Below, in pieces: positions 33,278-42,673 of a stretch of 64,000 nucleotides of DNA (position 1 is the stretch's first letter; each line of letters opens with the position of its first letter). The stretch spans positions 2,294,001-2,358,000 of the forward strand of contig NZ_JAYRYK010000001.1 of assembly GCF_041916975.1 (NCBI RefSeq). The letters are read 5' to 3'. The stretch comes from Sphingosinicella sp041916975 (GTDB taxonomy: Bacteria; Pseudomonadota; Alphaproteobacteria; Sphingomonadales; Sphingomonadaceae). The notes beneath the pieces are model-generated. The model made no database searches. It was given only the letters and a program-made list of their open reading frames with translations, and was not told the DNA's origin. Both the position numbers and the translations under genes were made by a program.

Positions 33278-35602
33278 ATGAGGGATCTGAATTCGAAACT
33301 TCTGCAATCGGCAGCCATGGTGGCCGTGGTCATCATGACGACGCCGGCGCAGGCGCAGATCGAGGAGATCGTCGTCACCGCGCAAAAGCGCGAACAGTCG
33401 ATACAAAAGGTTCCGATCTCGATCCAGGTTGTATCGGGCGATGATTTGCAGGCCCGCCAAATTTCAGGTGCGGAAGATTTGGCGGATTCGCTCCCGAACG
33501 TCGTGATTTCGAAGGACTCGGTTTCCAACAACATCTATGTTCGCGGTGTCGGATCGGGTGCGAACGCGGGGTATGAGCAGGCGGTCGCCACATTCATCGA
33601 TGGCGTCTATCATGGCCGTTCGCGCTATACGCAATCGACGCTGGTCGATGTGGAACGGATCGAAGTGCTGCGCGGACCGCAGACGACCTATTTCGGCAAC
33701 AATGCAATTGGCGGCGCCTTCAGCGTGACGACCAAGAAGCCCGATCTCAATGACTGGGAAGGCTATCTGCAGGCGGCTTACGAATTCGTCGGCAACGAAC
33801 CGACGATCGAGGGGGCGGTCGGTGGACCACTGATCCAGGACCGGTTCGCTGTCCGCATCGCCGGGCGCTATTCCGATCTCGACGGCTTCATCAAGAACGT
33901 GGCGACGGGTGAGGACAATCCCAAGATCAAGGACAAGTTTCTGCGCTTTTCCTCGGTGCTGCAAGTGACCGATACATGGAGTGCCTCGTTCAAGGCCGAA
34001 TATGGCAAGCAGGATTCAAAAGCGCCCTTCGCGGTGCAATTGACGAGATGCCCGCCATCGGCGCCGTTCTCGGCGGCAACGACCTTTTCATGTGCCTACG
34101 CATTGGCGACGGGGCAGGAGAGCGAATTCGATTACCGCAGGGCCAATGCCGCCGGTGAACGCGGCGATATCGAGGCGAAGGAATTCGTGTTCAATCTCGA
34201 GCGCGACAATATGGACGGCCCCGGCTTTGTTCTGCAGGCATCGCACAGCAAACATGATTTCCTGCTGTCGGCGGACTCCGATGGCGTGCCCGCGGATTTC
34301 TTCAGCTACAACACGCTGGAGAAGCTCAATCAGAACACGCTTGAAGCGCGTCTGACCTCGCCATCCGATTCCAGTATCGACTGGATCATCGGGGCCTATT
34401 ATCTCGATTCCGATTCCCGCATCGACACGACGCTGAACTTTCCGTTCGCAACGCCGCTGCTGGCCGGACCACTGGCGGCGCTGGCACCTTACGCGCCGCT
34501 TTCCGGGGATATCTATCTCGATCAGGGGGAAAAGGCTTACGCCTTCTTCGGCGCTGTAACGGTTCCCTTCAACGACCGCTTCTCGGCCACGATCGCCGCG
34601 CGCTACACGCATTCGAAAAAGACCGGAACACAATCGGCGACGAACGCCACCAGAAACGATCTCTACGGCTTCTCGGTGACACCGTTGCCGACAGCGTTGC
34701 AGCCCGTCGCGGCATTCCTGACGGGCTTCAACAATCACACGACGACTGCCGTCGTGAAGGACAGCGATTTCCTGCCTTCCGTGTCACTGCAATATGAAGC
34801 GAATGACGATGTTTCGCTTTATGCGAAGTACAGCGAAGGCTTCAAGGCGGGCGGATTCGATGCGGTGGAGCTGACCGGCATTCCCGACCGGCTGACCTTC
34901 GAACCGGAAACCGTGCGCGCCTACGAAGCCGGCATCAAATCCTACCTGGCCGACCGCACGCTGTCGCTCAATCTCGCATTTTTCCGCAGCAATTATAAAA
35001 ATCTGCAACAGGCCGTCGCACAGTTCACTGCGACGTCTGCCTTCATCACGATCGCCAACGTCGGTGGGCTGCGTACCCAGGGCGTGGAGGCCGACGTGCT
35101 CTGGCGGCCGACCGACCGCTTCGAGCTGGGCAGCAATTTCGCGCTGCTCGACGCCAGCTACAAGAACTTCGAAAACGCGGGATGCAACGCGCTCCAGGCC
35201 TATGAAGCGCAGCAGGCCGGCCTGACCGGCTGTTCGCAGAACCTGAGCGGCAAGGCGCCGCCTTTCGCACCGAACTACTCAGGGAATGTGCGGGCGGGTT
35301 ACAACCAGCCTGTCGGCGATGCGCTGAAGATCACGCTCGATGCCATGCTGTCGTTCTCGGCCAAATATGATGTCATCGGCGACAAGGATCCGAACACCCG
35401 CCAGGGCGCGTGGCAGAAGGTCGATTTGCGCCTCGGCATTGGCGACATCGATGACAAATGGGGCCTCGCACTCGTCGGCAAGAATGTGTTCAACGAAAAG
35501 CTTTATGGCTCCGCGAACGACATCGTGGCTTCGGCCGGTTCCTACACTGCCCAGATCATGCGCGGTCGGAGCGTTTCCGTTCAGGGACGCGTGAAGTTCT
35601 GA
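33278..35602 (+). CDS. TonB-dependent outer-membrane receptor
   Basis: Outer-membrane importer of 774 residues. A signal peptide (cleavage after TTPAQA, near residue 26) is followed at once by a TonB box (IEEIVVTAQKREQSIQKVP), plug segments (IYVRGVGSGAN, IEVLRGPQTTYFGNNAIGG) and a barrel ending in Phe (GRVKF). The ATG at 33278 has GGGGAGG upstream. Three Cys are present in the barrel (CPPSAPFSAATTFSC and a CN pair), unusual for the family but not diagnostic. It probably brings the hydrophobic substrate of this region across the outer membrane. Confidence 0.93.
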   Translation: MRDLNSKLLQSAAMVAVVIMTTPAQAQIEEIVVTAQKREQSIQKVPISIQVVSGDDLQARQISGAEDLADSLPNVVISKDSVSNNIYVRGVGSGANAGYEQAVATFIDGVYHGRSRYTQSTLVDVERIEVLRGPQTTYFGNNAIGGAFSVTTKKPDLNDWEGYLQAAYEFVGNEPTIEGAVGGPLIQDRFAVRIAGRYSDLDGFIKNVATGEDNPKIKDKFLRFSSVLQVTDTWSASFKAEYGKQDSKAPFAVQLTRCPPSAPFSAATTFSCAYALATGQESEFDYRRANAAGERGDIEAKEFVFNLERDNMDGPGFVLQASHSKHDFLLSADSDGVPADFFSYNTLEKLNQNTLEARLTSPSDSSIDWIIGAYYLDSDSRIDTTLNFPFATPLLAGPLAALAPYAPLSGDIYLDQGEKAYAFFGAVTVPFNDRFSATIAARYTHSKKTGTQSATNATRNDLYGFSVTPLPTALQPVAAFLTGFNNHTTTAVVKDSDFLPSVSLQYEANDDVSLYAKYSEGFKAGGFDAVELTGIPDRLTFEPETVRAYEAGIKSYLADRTLSLNLAFFRSNYKNLQQAVAQFTATSAFITIANVGGLRTQGVEADVLWRPTDRFELGSNFALLDASYKNFENAGCNALQAYEAQQAGLTGCSQNLSGKAPPFAPNYSGNVRAGYNQPVGDALKITLDAMLSFSAKYDVIGDKDPNTRQGAWQKVDLRLGIGDIDDKWGLALVGKNVFNEKLYGSANDIVASAGSYTAQIMRGRSVSVQGRVKF

Positions 35603-35608
35603 TTGGGT

Positions 35609-35637
35609 GGCGGGCATCCGTAGCACGGGTGTCCGCC
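35609..35637 (+). terminator. Hairpin after the receptor gene
   Basis: GGCGGGCATCCGT and ACGGGTGTCCGCC form a 13-bp stem (two G-U pairs in RNA) with an AGC loop, starting 7 bp after the receptor stop. There is no T-run, so it may be an attenuating or Rho-assisted terminator or an mRNA-stabilising hairpin before the metallo-hydrolase gene. Confidence 0.5.
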
Positions 35638-35695
35638 AACTTCGCCAGCGCGGCTCGGTGGCGATGGATGAGACAATCACCGCCGGGGGAATCGG

Positions 35696-36676
35696 ATGAA
35701 GCGCTCAATCTTGTCCCTTCTCATCGTCGCGGCGATCGGGTTTGCGCCCGCCCGCGCTTCCGGGACCGCGGAAAGCGCCTATCTCATAACCCTCGGTACC
35801 GGCGGCGGCCCAGTCATCCAGACCAAACGATCCCGGCCCGCCAACGCAGTGGTGGTCAACGACTCCGTCTATCTGTTCGACCTCGGCGCGGGGACGCTGG
35901 CGCAACTGGCGAAGGCCGATCTCGCGCCGGGCAAGGTGAAGGGGGTGTTCCTGTCGCACCACCATATCGACCATGTCGCCGACCTCGGGCCCTTCCTCAT
36001 CAACCGCTGGCTGCTTTACGGAGACGCGGCAATTCCCGTGAAAGGCCCACGCGGTACGCGCGACATGGTGGCTGCGATCGCCGCAATGTCCGGTCCGGTC
36101 GCGCTCGCGCCCGTGACCATCGGCGGCACGCCGCGCCCGCCGCTTTCACAAACCGTGGCGGCAAAGGATCTCGACGATCCGATGCACAAGGTGAAGGTCA
36201 TCTATAAGGACGAGAACGTCCGGGTGCTTGCCGTGCAAAACGACCATTATCATTTCGAACCCGGAAGCGCAGCGGATCGCTATTCGCGCTCCTACGCATT
36301 CCGCATCGAAACCGGCGGTCGGGCCATTGTCTATACGGGTGATACCGGCTGGTCCGAGCGGGTCGTCGATCTGGCACGCGGCGCGGACCTGCTGGTCAGC
36401 GAAGTCATCGACATCGCCGGCGTCGAACAGGCGATGCGCCGAAATCCGGCCGTTCCCGAAAGCGCATTACCCGCCCTGCTGGCCCACATGGAGCAGGACC
36501 ACCTGACCCCCCGGCAAGTCGGCGAGATGGCGAAGGCCGCCGGCGTCAGCAAGGTCGTGCTGACCCATCTGGTTCCCGGCGGCGATGACGAGACGGACAG
36601 CAGCCAATACGCCGCAGATGTCGCCAAGGTTTTCAGCGGGCCCGTGATCGTGGCCAATGATCTCGATCGCTTCTGA
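35696..36676 (+). CDS. Exported metallo-beta-lactamase-fold hydrolase
   Basis: Protein of 326 residues with a signal peptide (MKRSILSLLIVAAIGFAPARA), so it acts in the periplasm or beyond. The metal motif HxHxDH is complete (His88, His90, Asp92, His93 in SHHHIDHVAD), with a later Asp in YTGDTGWSERV and a His in LTHLVPGG. The arrangement resembles RNase Z/arylsulfatase-like members of the fold more than true beta-lactamases. It may hydrolyse an ester, lactone or sulfate before uptake. It follows the receptor and precedes the flavoprotein, all on one strand. Confidence 0.8.
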   Translation: MKRSILSLLIVAAIGFAPARASGTAESAYLITLGTGGGPVIQTKRSRPANAVVVNDSVYLFDLGAGTLAQLAKADLAPGKVKGVFLSHHHIDHVADLGPFLINRWLLYGDAAIPVKGPRGTRDMVAAIAAMSGPVALAPVTIGGTPRPPLSQTVAAKDLDDPMHKVKVIYKDENVRVLAVQNDHYHFEPGSAADRYSRSYAFRIETGGRAIVYTGDTGWSERVVDLARGADLLVSEVIDIAGVEQAMRRNPAVPESALPALLAHMEQDHLTPRQVGEMAKAAGVSKVVLTHLVPGGDDETDSSQYAADVAKVFSGPVIVANDLDRF

Positions 36677-36699
36677 AGACCCATGCAGGACGACCGAAA

Positions 36700-38352
36700 A
36701 TGAGAACCGACGATCCCAACTGGCATTCCCGTGTCGAAGCCCCGATCGCGCTGGGCGAGACAGCCACCGACTGGCACGACAGCGCCGACGTCGTCATCGT
36801 CGGCCTTGGCGGCGCCGGGGTTTGCGCCGCACTTGAAGCGCTGGATCAGGGCGCCTCGGTCATCGCGATAGACCGCTTCGCGGGCGGCGGGGCGACGCGG
36901 ATGTCTGGCGGCGTCTATTATGCCGGCGGCGGCACGCGTTACCAAAAGGAAGCCGGCGTCCGCGACGATGCCGAGCAAATGTATAAATATCTGAAGCTGG
37001 AAGTCGGTGACGCGGTATCGGACGCGACACTGCGCGATTTCTGCGACACCAGTGACGAAAGCATCGAATGGCTCGCGCGCCACGGCGTGCCCTTCAAGGG
37101 CACCCTCTCGCCGGTCAAAACGTCCTATCCGGCCAAGGGGCATTTCCTTTACTATTCGGGCAATGAGGCACAGGCCGATTATGCCGACCATGCGCGGCCG
37201 GCGCAGCGCGGGCACCGCACGTTCGGCGACGGGCTGACCGGGCACCGCTTTTTCGATGCGCTGCTACAATCCGCGCTCGCCAAGGGATTGAAGCTCTACC
37301 CGTTCAGCGAAGCACGGCGGTTCATCCTGTCAGCCAGCGGGGAGATCGAGGGGATCGAGATTCGGCGGGTCGAAGAATCGCGATCAACGGCAGAACTTGC
37401 GCAGATCAGCAGCAAATTCGCCAAGCCCACGACGCTGCTGTTCTCGGGCATCGCCGAACGTCTGGTGCGAAATGCCAATGCGATTTCCGATCGCGACGGA
37501 CAGACCACGGCGATCCGGGTCGACAAGGGCGCGATCCTGGCGGCGGGGGGGTATATTCACAATCGCAAGATGGTCGCCCACTACGCGCCCGGCTATCTGG
37601 GCGCCACGCCGCTCGGCAGCATCGGCTGCGACGGTTCGGGAATTCGGCTGGGGCAATCGCTGGGCGCTCGCACCGACCGGATGAGCAATATCTCCGCCTG
37701 GCGGCAATTCCAGCCGCCGGCCGCGCTCGCCAGCGGCATCGTCGTCAATGCCCGGGGCGAACGCTTCGTTTCCGAGGATTGCTACGGCGGCAAGATCGGC
37801 TTTCACATCGGCGAGGGAAACGACGGCAAGGCCTTCATCATCCTCGACAGCCGCCTTCGCCGCAGGGCGCTGCTGCAGGCGCTTCCGGGACGCGCCAAGC
37901 TGTTTCGCCTGCAGGGCGCGCCGGCGCTTATGGGCATGCTCCGCGCCTCCACCAAGGCGAGGACGCTGGAGGCGCTGGCGGAGAAGTGCGGCATGGACCC
38001 GGTGCGGCTGATCGAGGCTGTCGGTCACTACAATCGATCGTCGCGGGGCCTTGAAGCGCCACAGTTTCGAAAGGCCGCCGACTTCATCGGGGAAATCGTG
38101 AAGCCGCCGTTCTACGCGATCGATATTTCGATCGGCAGCAAGAATTATCTTTGTCCGTCCATCTCGCTGGGCGGCATTGTCGTCGACGAGCGGACGGGGC
38201 AAGCGCTCGACGAAAATTCGGTTCCCATCCCCAAGCTCTACGCGGCGGGGAAAAACGCCAAGGGAATATCGTCCCATCGTTATGTCAGCGGAATCTCGCT
38301 GGCAGATTGCGTCTATTCCGGCCGCATCGCGGGCCGGTCCGCGGCGCGCTGA
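36700..38352 (+). CDS. FAD-dependent dehydrogenase, 3-ketosteroid delta-1-dehydrogenase-like
   Basis: Flavoprotein of 550 residues in the fumarate reductase/KstD superfamily. The FAD motif VVIVGLGGAGVCAALEA (around residue 31) and GGGATRMSGGVYYAGGGT, a central AILAAGGYIHNRKM and the C-terminal LYAAGKNAKGISSHRYVSG are typical. Members dehydrogenate 3-ketosteroids or reduce enoates. Its neighbours (SDR, ring hydroxylase, extradiol dioxygenase, C-C hydrolase) fit a steroid-like role, but an enoate or fumarate-type reductase cannot be excluded. It starts 23 bp after the metallo-hydrolase. Confidence 0.78.
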   Translation: MRTDDPNWHSRVEAPIALGETATDWHDSADVVIVGLGGAGVCAALEALDQGASVIAIDRFAGGGATRMSGGVYYAGGGTRYQKEAGVRDDAEQMYKYLKLEVGDAVSDATLRDFCDTSDESIEWLARHGVPFKGTLSPVKTSYPAKGHFLYYSGNEAQADYADHARPAQRGHRTFGDGLTGHRFFDALLQSALAKGLKLYPFSEARRFILSASGEIEGIEIRRVEESRSTAELAQISSKFAKPTTLLFSGIAERLVRNANAISDRDGQTTAIRVDKGAILAAGGYIHNRKMVAHYAPGYLGATPLGSIGCDGSGIRLGQSLGARTDRMSNISAWRQFQPPAALASGIVVNARGERFVSEDCYGGKIGFHIGEGNDGKAFIILDSRLRRRALLQALPGRAKLFRLQGAPALMGMLRASTKARTLEALAEKCGMDPVRLIEAVGHYNRSSRGLEAPQFRKAADFIGEIVKPPFYAIDISIGSKNYLCPSISLGGIVVDERTGQALDENSVPIPKLYAAGKNAKGISSHRYVSGISLADCVYSGRIAGRSAAR

Positions 38353-38366
38353 CAAAGGAACACATC

Positions 38367-38738
38367 ATGCCAAGCCTCAGCTATTGCACAGTCGGATCGA
38401 ATGACCTCGAAAAGGCCAAGGCTTTCTACGACCCCCTGCTCGCCTCGATCGGCCTCAACCCGATCATGGAATTGCCGGAAGGCGGGCGCATCTACGGTGA
38501 CGGCACTTCGATGTTCGGCGTGCTTGTGCCGTACGACGGACAATCCGCCCGCGCGGGCAATGGTGCGATGTTCGGGTTCAAGCTTGGCGACGGCCAGCAG
38601 GTACGCGCCTTTCATGCCCAAGCGCTGGCCCTGGGCGCCGCCAACGAGGGCGATCCGGGCGAACGCGTTCCGGGCGTGCATTTCGCCTACTTTCGCGATC
38701 CGGATGGCAACAAGCTGTGCGCTTACGCCATGGGCTGA
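38367..38738 (+). CDS. VOC-family (glyoxalase-like) protein
   Basis: Single vicinal-oxygen-chelate module of 123 residues (LSYCTVGSNDLEKAKAFYDP at the start, FRDPDGNKLCAYAMG at the end). The usual metal positions are only partly conserved, so it may bind rather than turn over its ligand, or act as an isomerase. It is 14 bp after the flavoprotein and ends 3 bp before the convergent SnoaL-like gene. Confidence 0.78.
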   Translation: MPSLSYCTVGSNDLEKAKAFYDPLLASIGLNPIMELPEGGRIYGDGTSMFGVLVPYDGQSARAGNGAMFGFKLGDGQQVRAFHAQALALGAANEGDPGERVPGVHFAYFRDPDGNKLCAYAMG

Positions 38739-38741
38739 AGA

Positions 38742-39188
38742 TCAGGCTTCAGGGGGCTGATCGAAAGCGATCACCGCAGGGTTGCCGACAAACAGACGAA
38801 AATCCGCGATCCGGCGGACGATCCGCCACTGGCCATCGTCACAGCGCCAGCTGTCGCGATATTCGCCGCTGGTGTCGAACCATTCGGTGGCGCGTTCGCC
38901 CTGCCCTATGTGACGCGCCTGAATATAGCTGGCGCTGGCCGGGGCCGCAGGGTCCTCGACGTCGATGACGATGCTTCCCAACATGTGTTGGGACGGGCCG
39001 CAGCGGTTGAGGTGGCGGCGGAACAATTCCCGCAGCGCAGCGAGGCCCGATCCGGTACGTCCGCCGCCATAGTCGAAGGTGACGTCCTCAGCGAACACGC
39101 GGTTCAGATCATCCCAGTTCCTGCCATCCAGAAGACGTGCGAACCGGCCCAGCTGGTCAGTGATCTCCGCCCGGATTTCAGCGGACAT
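38742..39188 (-). CDS. SnoaL/NTF2-like protein
   Basis: Protein of 148 residues with the NTF2-like cone fold pattern: an N-terminal helix (EITDQLGRFARLLDGRNWDD), VFAEDVTFDYGG and the C-terminal strands SGEYRDSWRCDDGQWRIVRR. This family includes ketosteroid isomerases, dehydratases and polyketide cyclases. The start overlaps the end of the CMD-family gene by 11 bp. It is the last gene of the leftward run with the dioxygenase and may isomerise or dehydrate an intermediate. Confidence 0.78.
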   Translation of the reverse strand: MSAEIRAEITDQLGRFARLLDGRNWDDLNRVFAEDVTFDYGGGRTGSGLAALRELFRRHLNRCGPSQHMLGSIVIDVEDPAAPASASYIQARHIGQGERATEWFDTSGEYRDSWRCDDGQWRIVRRIADFRLFVGNPAVIAFDQPPEA

Positions 39189-39747
39189 GTGAGCCCGCGT
39201 CTCCGAGTTCGAGGATCGAGCAGACCTTGTCGAGGCCGAGGACGTGCGCGACCCGGCCACTCGCGATGAACGACGCGATACACTGGCTGAGGTCGACGAT
39301 TTCCTCGTCGGTGAACGCTGCCTTGGCGGCGGCCCAGAAGACCTCGTCGGACGCGAGCCCCTGCGGATCGAGACAGAAGCGCTCGGCATATTCGATGGCG
39401 ATCCGCTCGCGGGCGTCATAACCGGGATAGGTCCGCCAGTTGGTGACGTTCTGGTAGAAGTCTTCGTCGGGTGCGGCGCCGTTTTCGATGACGGTTCCCG
39501 AAGCATCGATCGCCTGCACGCTGTAGAAATCCTTCAGATCACGCTTGGCGCGGAACGCCCGGCAGACCATGCAGCCGTTGATGTCGGCGGTACGCGCCCG
39601 CGCGCCTTCGAAAACGCGCAGGGGCAGCTGGGTTTTTCGGTAGACAGCCTGCGAGAAATTCTTCGACGCGCCAACCATCTCGCTGGAGAAATAGTCGCCG
39701 AGCGCCGAAAACGGGTCGGGATTGTCGTCCGGTATCGCCACGCGCAT
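39178..39747 (-). CDS. Carboxymuconolactone decarboxylase/AhpD-family protein
   Basis: Protein of 189 residues with the AhpD-type helix pair and a CxxC motif (Cys59 and Cys62 in NGCMVCRAF). The CxxC suggests disulfide chemistry as in AhpD rather than lactone decarboxylation. Members are common in ring-degradation clusters without a proven role. It follows the DUF3237 gene after 25 bp. Confidence 0.75.
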   Translation of the reverse strand: MRVAIPDDNPDPFSALGDYFSSEMVGASKNFSQAVYRKTQLPLRVFEGARARTADINGCMVCRAFRAKRDLKDFYSVQAIDASGTVIENGAAPDEDFYQNVTNWRTYPGYDARERIAIEYAERFCLDPQGLASDEVFWAAAKAAFTDEEIVDLSQCIASFIASGRVAHVLGLDKVCSILELGDAGSHVR

Positions 39748-39772
39748 CCTTGCTTCCTTCCTGAATTCAGGC

Positions 39773-40327
39773 CTAGCCTTCGAGAACTGCCATCTCGTAA
39801 CTCTGGCAGACCGGGTCCATCGTCAGCATGCCGCGCCCAACCAGTTGCACCTGATTGAGCCATGCGAGCCGCTTGTGGCCGGGATCGATCTCGATCTGCC
39901 CGGAGAGCATCACCGGCGCTTCGCCGCGCAGATGCGCCTCCATCTCGCCGACCGAGATATACTGGAAATAGAAGGGCGTGCCGTCGCCGGCCTGCAGCGC
40001 CATGCGGACCGTCACGTGCGCGGCATGTGGACCCTGCAGATAACTGCCCATGCCAACGCTGAGACTCACGTCGCCGAGTTCGTCAGTATGCCATTTCACA
40101 CGCCCAAGACGCGCGGCCAGACGTGTCGCGATCGGCCCATCGTGGCGCACGGAGAAATCGGGAAAGACATCCAGAGTGCCGAACGGCCGCAGCTTCATTT
40201 TCATGGCGTTCTCATCCTCCCCTGCGCCTGCGATCTGGCGACCCATGGCGACGGAGTTCGTGACAAATGCGCCGCCGATACCGGCCCCGAACATCTGCAA
40301 CAGCCGACGCCTGGGCAGCCGATCCAT
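39773..40327 (-). CDS. DUF3237-family protein with a twin-arginine-like leader
   Basis: Protein of 184 residues. The start MDRLPRRRLLQMFGAGIGG has consecutive arginines and a hydrophobic stretch, resembling a Tat signal. The rest fits DUF3237 as I know it (DFSVRHDGPIATRLA, FYFQYISVGEMEAHLRG). No catalytic function is known to me for this family. It lies between the dioxygenase and the CMD gene in the same run. Confidence 0.65.
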   Translation of the reverse strand: MDRLPRRRLLQMFGAGIGGAFVTNSVAMGRQIAGAGEDENAMKMKLRPFGTLDVFPDFSVRHDGPIATRLAARLGRVKWHTDELGDVSLSVGMGSYLQGPHAAHVTVRMALQAGDGTPFYFQYISVGEMEAHLRGEAPVMLSGQIEIDPGHKRLAWLNQVQLVGRGMLTMDPVCQSYEMAVLEG

Positions 40328-40399
40328 GACAATTATATCCTTCGCGCGACGGTGTCGCCGCCTCTCAGCGATAAGATTGACGGACCGGCGCGCTAAGCT

Positions 40400-41335
40400 T
40401 CAACTCGCTTTCGGCGGATCGCCGGCCGCGTTTCCCGCCTCCAGCGCGTCCTGCCAGGCCCAGCGGTGCCCCCATTCGCTTGGCGACATATGCGCCGTCG
40501 GCACCCACTTCGCGGGATCGATGACCAGCGGATCGCAGCCGATCTCGATGTCGAAGCCGGACGGGGTCTGCATGTAGAAGCCGAACGTCCGGTCGTTCAC
40601 ATGACGCCCGATCGTGGCGCTTTCCGGAATTTTCGCGGCGCGCATCCGGTCGTGGCACCGTCCTACATCGACCTGACTTTTCATTTCCAGCATGACGTGG
40701 AGGCAGCCGAACAGCGGCCCGGGGATGTCGCCGAGCGCGAGCGAGTGATGGCGACCGTTGGCGGCGTGCATGAAGGTAAAGCCCATGCCTGGGTCGGCGG
40801 GATCATCGCTGAATCGGTAGCGCGCGACATCCGTGTCGTGAAAGCCGATGCTTTCGTAGAAGGCGTGCGTTTCGGCGAAATTCGGCGCGGCGAAAACGAC
40901 ATGGCCCATGCCCATGTCGCCGGTGACAAAGCCGCTGACGCCCGCCGGCGAGACGAAGGGCGTGCGTTCGGGCGTGCCGCCATGGAAGAACTCCAGCCGG
41001 TTGCCTGCCGGGTCGCTCGCCCGGAAAAAGGCGGTGACGCAGCGTTCTCGCGCCGCCTCGGCACTGCCGTCCTCGACCGGCAATCCCGCCGCGACGAACC
41101 GGGCGCGAAGCGCGGCCAGTTCAGCGGGGCCGTCCACTTCATAGGCAGCGGCAGCGAGACGCTCGGCAGACCCGGTTTCGATGCGCAAACGAAAAGGCCG
41201 GTCATCGATGCGGTAGAGCGCGGCGCCTGGTGCGTCGTCGCCGCGCATCGCGCCGACGATCCGGGTCAAAAACGCATCCCACGCTTCCGGCTTCGCCGTT
41301 TCGATAACCACGTAGCCAAGGGCCTTAATCGCCAT
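40400..41335 (-). CDS. Extradiol (meta-cleavage) dioxygenase, two-domain type I
   Basis: Fe(II)-dependent ring-cleavage enzyme of 311 residues with two VOC modules. The metal ligands are His145 (GMGHVVF), His213 (CLHVMLEM) and Glu264 (FDIEIG), and His196 (GRHHSLAL) and Tyr254 (FGFYMQTPSG) match catalytic residues of BphC. HsaC and BphC are the nearest families by size and motif. It is divergent from an HsaA-like hydroxylase and an HsaD-like hydrolase, which would supply its catechol and process its ring-opened product. First gene of the leftward run ending at 38742. Confidence 0.88.
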   Translation of the reverse strand: MAIKALGYVVIETAKPEAWDAFLTRIVGAMRGDDAPGAALYRIDDRPFRLRIETGSAERLAAAAYEVDGPAELAALRARFVAAGLPVEDGSAEAARERCVTAFFRASDPAGNRLEFFHGGTPERTPFVSPAGVSGFVTGDMGMGHVVFAAPNFAETHAFYESIGFHDTDVARYRFSDDPADPGMGFTFMHAANGRHHSLALGDIPGPLFGCLHVMLEMKSQVDVGRCHDRMRAAKIPESATIGRHVNDRTFGFYMQTPSGFDIEIGCDPLVIDPAKWVPTAHMSPSEWGHRWAWQDALEAGNAAGDPPKAS

Positions 41336-41371
41336 TTTCTCTCCCCTTCGGATGATCCTTGTGCGTGAGGA

Positions 41372-41401
41372 TTGACAATATGCGTATTATTCGTCAATTA
41401 T
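41372..41401. promoter_or_regulatory. Divergent promoter with inverted TTGAC repeats
   Basis: TTGACA (41372-41377) and AATTAT (41396-41401) are spaced 18 bp for the rightward hydroxylase gene. TTGAC at the left and GTCAA at 41393-41397 form the ends of a 26-bp imperfect inverted repeat that is A/T rich in the middle. This could be both a promoter and the binding site of the Lrp-type proteins encoded downstream. Confidence 0.5.
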
Positions 41402-41444
41402 TTTTCGCAAACATCGACTCTGAGTGACATGGGGAGAGACGGAA

Positions 41445-42653
41445 ATGGTCGGAGCAACAGCGGCCGAGGCGCCTGTGGAGACGTTTCCCACCGCCGGGGA
41501 ATTGATCGATCGCGCCCGTGCCATGATCCCGACGCTGAAGCAGCGCGCGCGGCAAACCACGCTGGACGGCGACGTGCCGGCGATCACGATCGCGGAAATG
41601 CGGGATGCCGGCTTCTTTCGCATTCTCCAGCCGCGCCGCCATGGCGGCTATGAGATGCATCCCCATGTCTTCTACGACGTGCAGAAGTCGCTGGCGGAAG
41701 GCTGCATGTCGACGGCGTGGGTCTATGGCGTGATCGGCTGTCACCCCTATCAGCTCGCGCTGTTCGACGACCGCGCGCAACGGGAAGTGTGGGGAGACGA
41801 CCCCGACATGCTCGTCTCCTCGACCTACCAGCCGGTGGGAAAGGTGGAAAAGGCTGACGGCGGCTTTTACCTTTCCGGCCGCTGGGGCTTTTCATCGGGC
41901 TCATCCCATTGCGGCTGGGTGCTGCTGGGGGCGCTGCATTTCTCCGAGGACGGGCCGCCTGACCTGCGCACCTTCCTGCTGCCCGCATCGGACTATCGGG
42001 TGATCAAGGGCACGTGGGACGTGTTTGGCCTGCAAGGCACGGGCAGCTTCGACATCGAGGTCGAGCGGGCCTTCGTACCGGAGTATCGCACCCATAAATC
42101 GGCGGACGGATTCGTCTGCGTCAATCCCGGGCAACAGGCGAATCAGGGGCCGCTCTACCGCTTGCCGTGGGCGCAGATTTTCGTCCGGGCGGTTTCCACC
42201 GCCGCCATCGGGGCCACGCGCGCCGCCATCGCCGCCGGCATCGACATCATGAACAGCCGGGTTTCGACCAACACAGGCAAGGCATCGAAGGCCGACCCCC
42301 TGCTCCACGCCGCGCTCGCGCGCGCCATCGCCGAGATCGACGAGATCGAACTGCGGCAGAGCGCCAGCTTCGACGATCTGATGCGCCATGCTGAACGGGG
42401 CGAGGCGATACCGATGGAGCGGCGCGCGCTCTTTGCCTATCAGTCCGCGACCGTTGTGCGGCGGACCGCCGATCTTGTCGACGATATCGTCAAGCTGCTG
42501 GGCGGCCGCGCGATCTACATGTCCAGCCCGATCCTGCAGCCCTGGCTCGACCTGAACGCAGCGCGGGCGCATGTCGCGAACGACCCCGGAACCCGCGCCG
42601 CCGACCTTCTCGGCACGATGGCGGGCGAGCCGCCGGCCTTCACCTATTTGTGA
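41445..42653 (+). CDS. Flavin-dependent aromatic hydroxylase, HsaA-like
   Basis: Acyl-CoA-dehydrogenase-fold monooxygenase of 402 residues. The pattern GGYEMHPHVFYDVQKSLAEGC with STAWVYGV, and GRWGFSSGSSHCGWVLLGAL, is that of group D hydroxylases (HsaA, phenol/indole hydroxylases) rather than true acyl-CoA dehydrogenases. Such enzymes take reduced flavin from a separate reductase; none is in this window. The ATG at 41445 has GGGAGAG upstream; the GTG at 41424 is less likely. Followed after 20 bp by the C-C hydrolase. Confidence 0.8.
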   Translation: MVGATAAEAPVETFPTAGELIDRARAMIPTLKQRARQTTLDGDVPAITIAEMRDAGFFRILQPRRHGGYEMHPHVFYDVQKSLAEGCMSTAWVYGVIGCHPYQLALFDDRAQREVWGDDPDMLVSSTYQPVGKVEKADGGFYLSGRWGFSSGSSHCGWVLLGALHFSEDGPPDLRTFLLPASDYRVIKGTWDVFGLQGTGSFDIEVERAFVPEYRTHKSADGFVCVNPGQQANQGPLYRLPWAQIFVRAVSTAAIGATRAAIAAGIDIMNSRVSTNTGKASKADPLLHAALARAIAEIDEIELRQSASFDDLMRHAERGEAIPMERRALFAYQSATVVRRTADLVDDIVKLLGGRAIYMSSPILQPWLDLNAARAHVANDPGTRAADLLGTMAGEPPAFTYL

Positions 42654-42673
42654 CACGGCGGGGAGCGAAAGAC

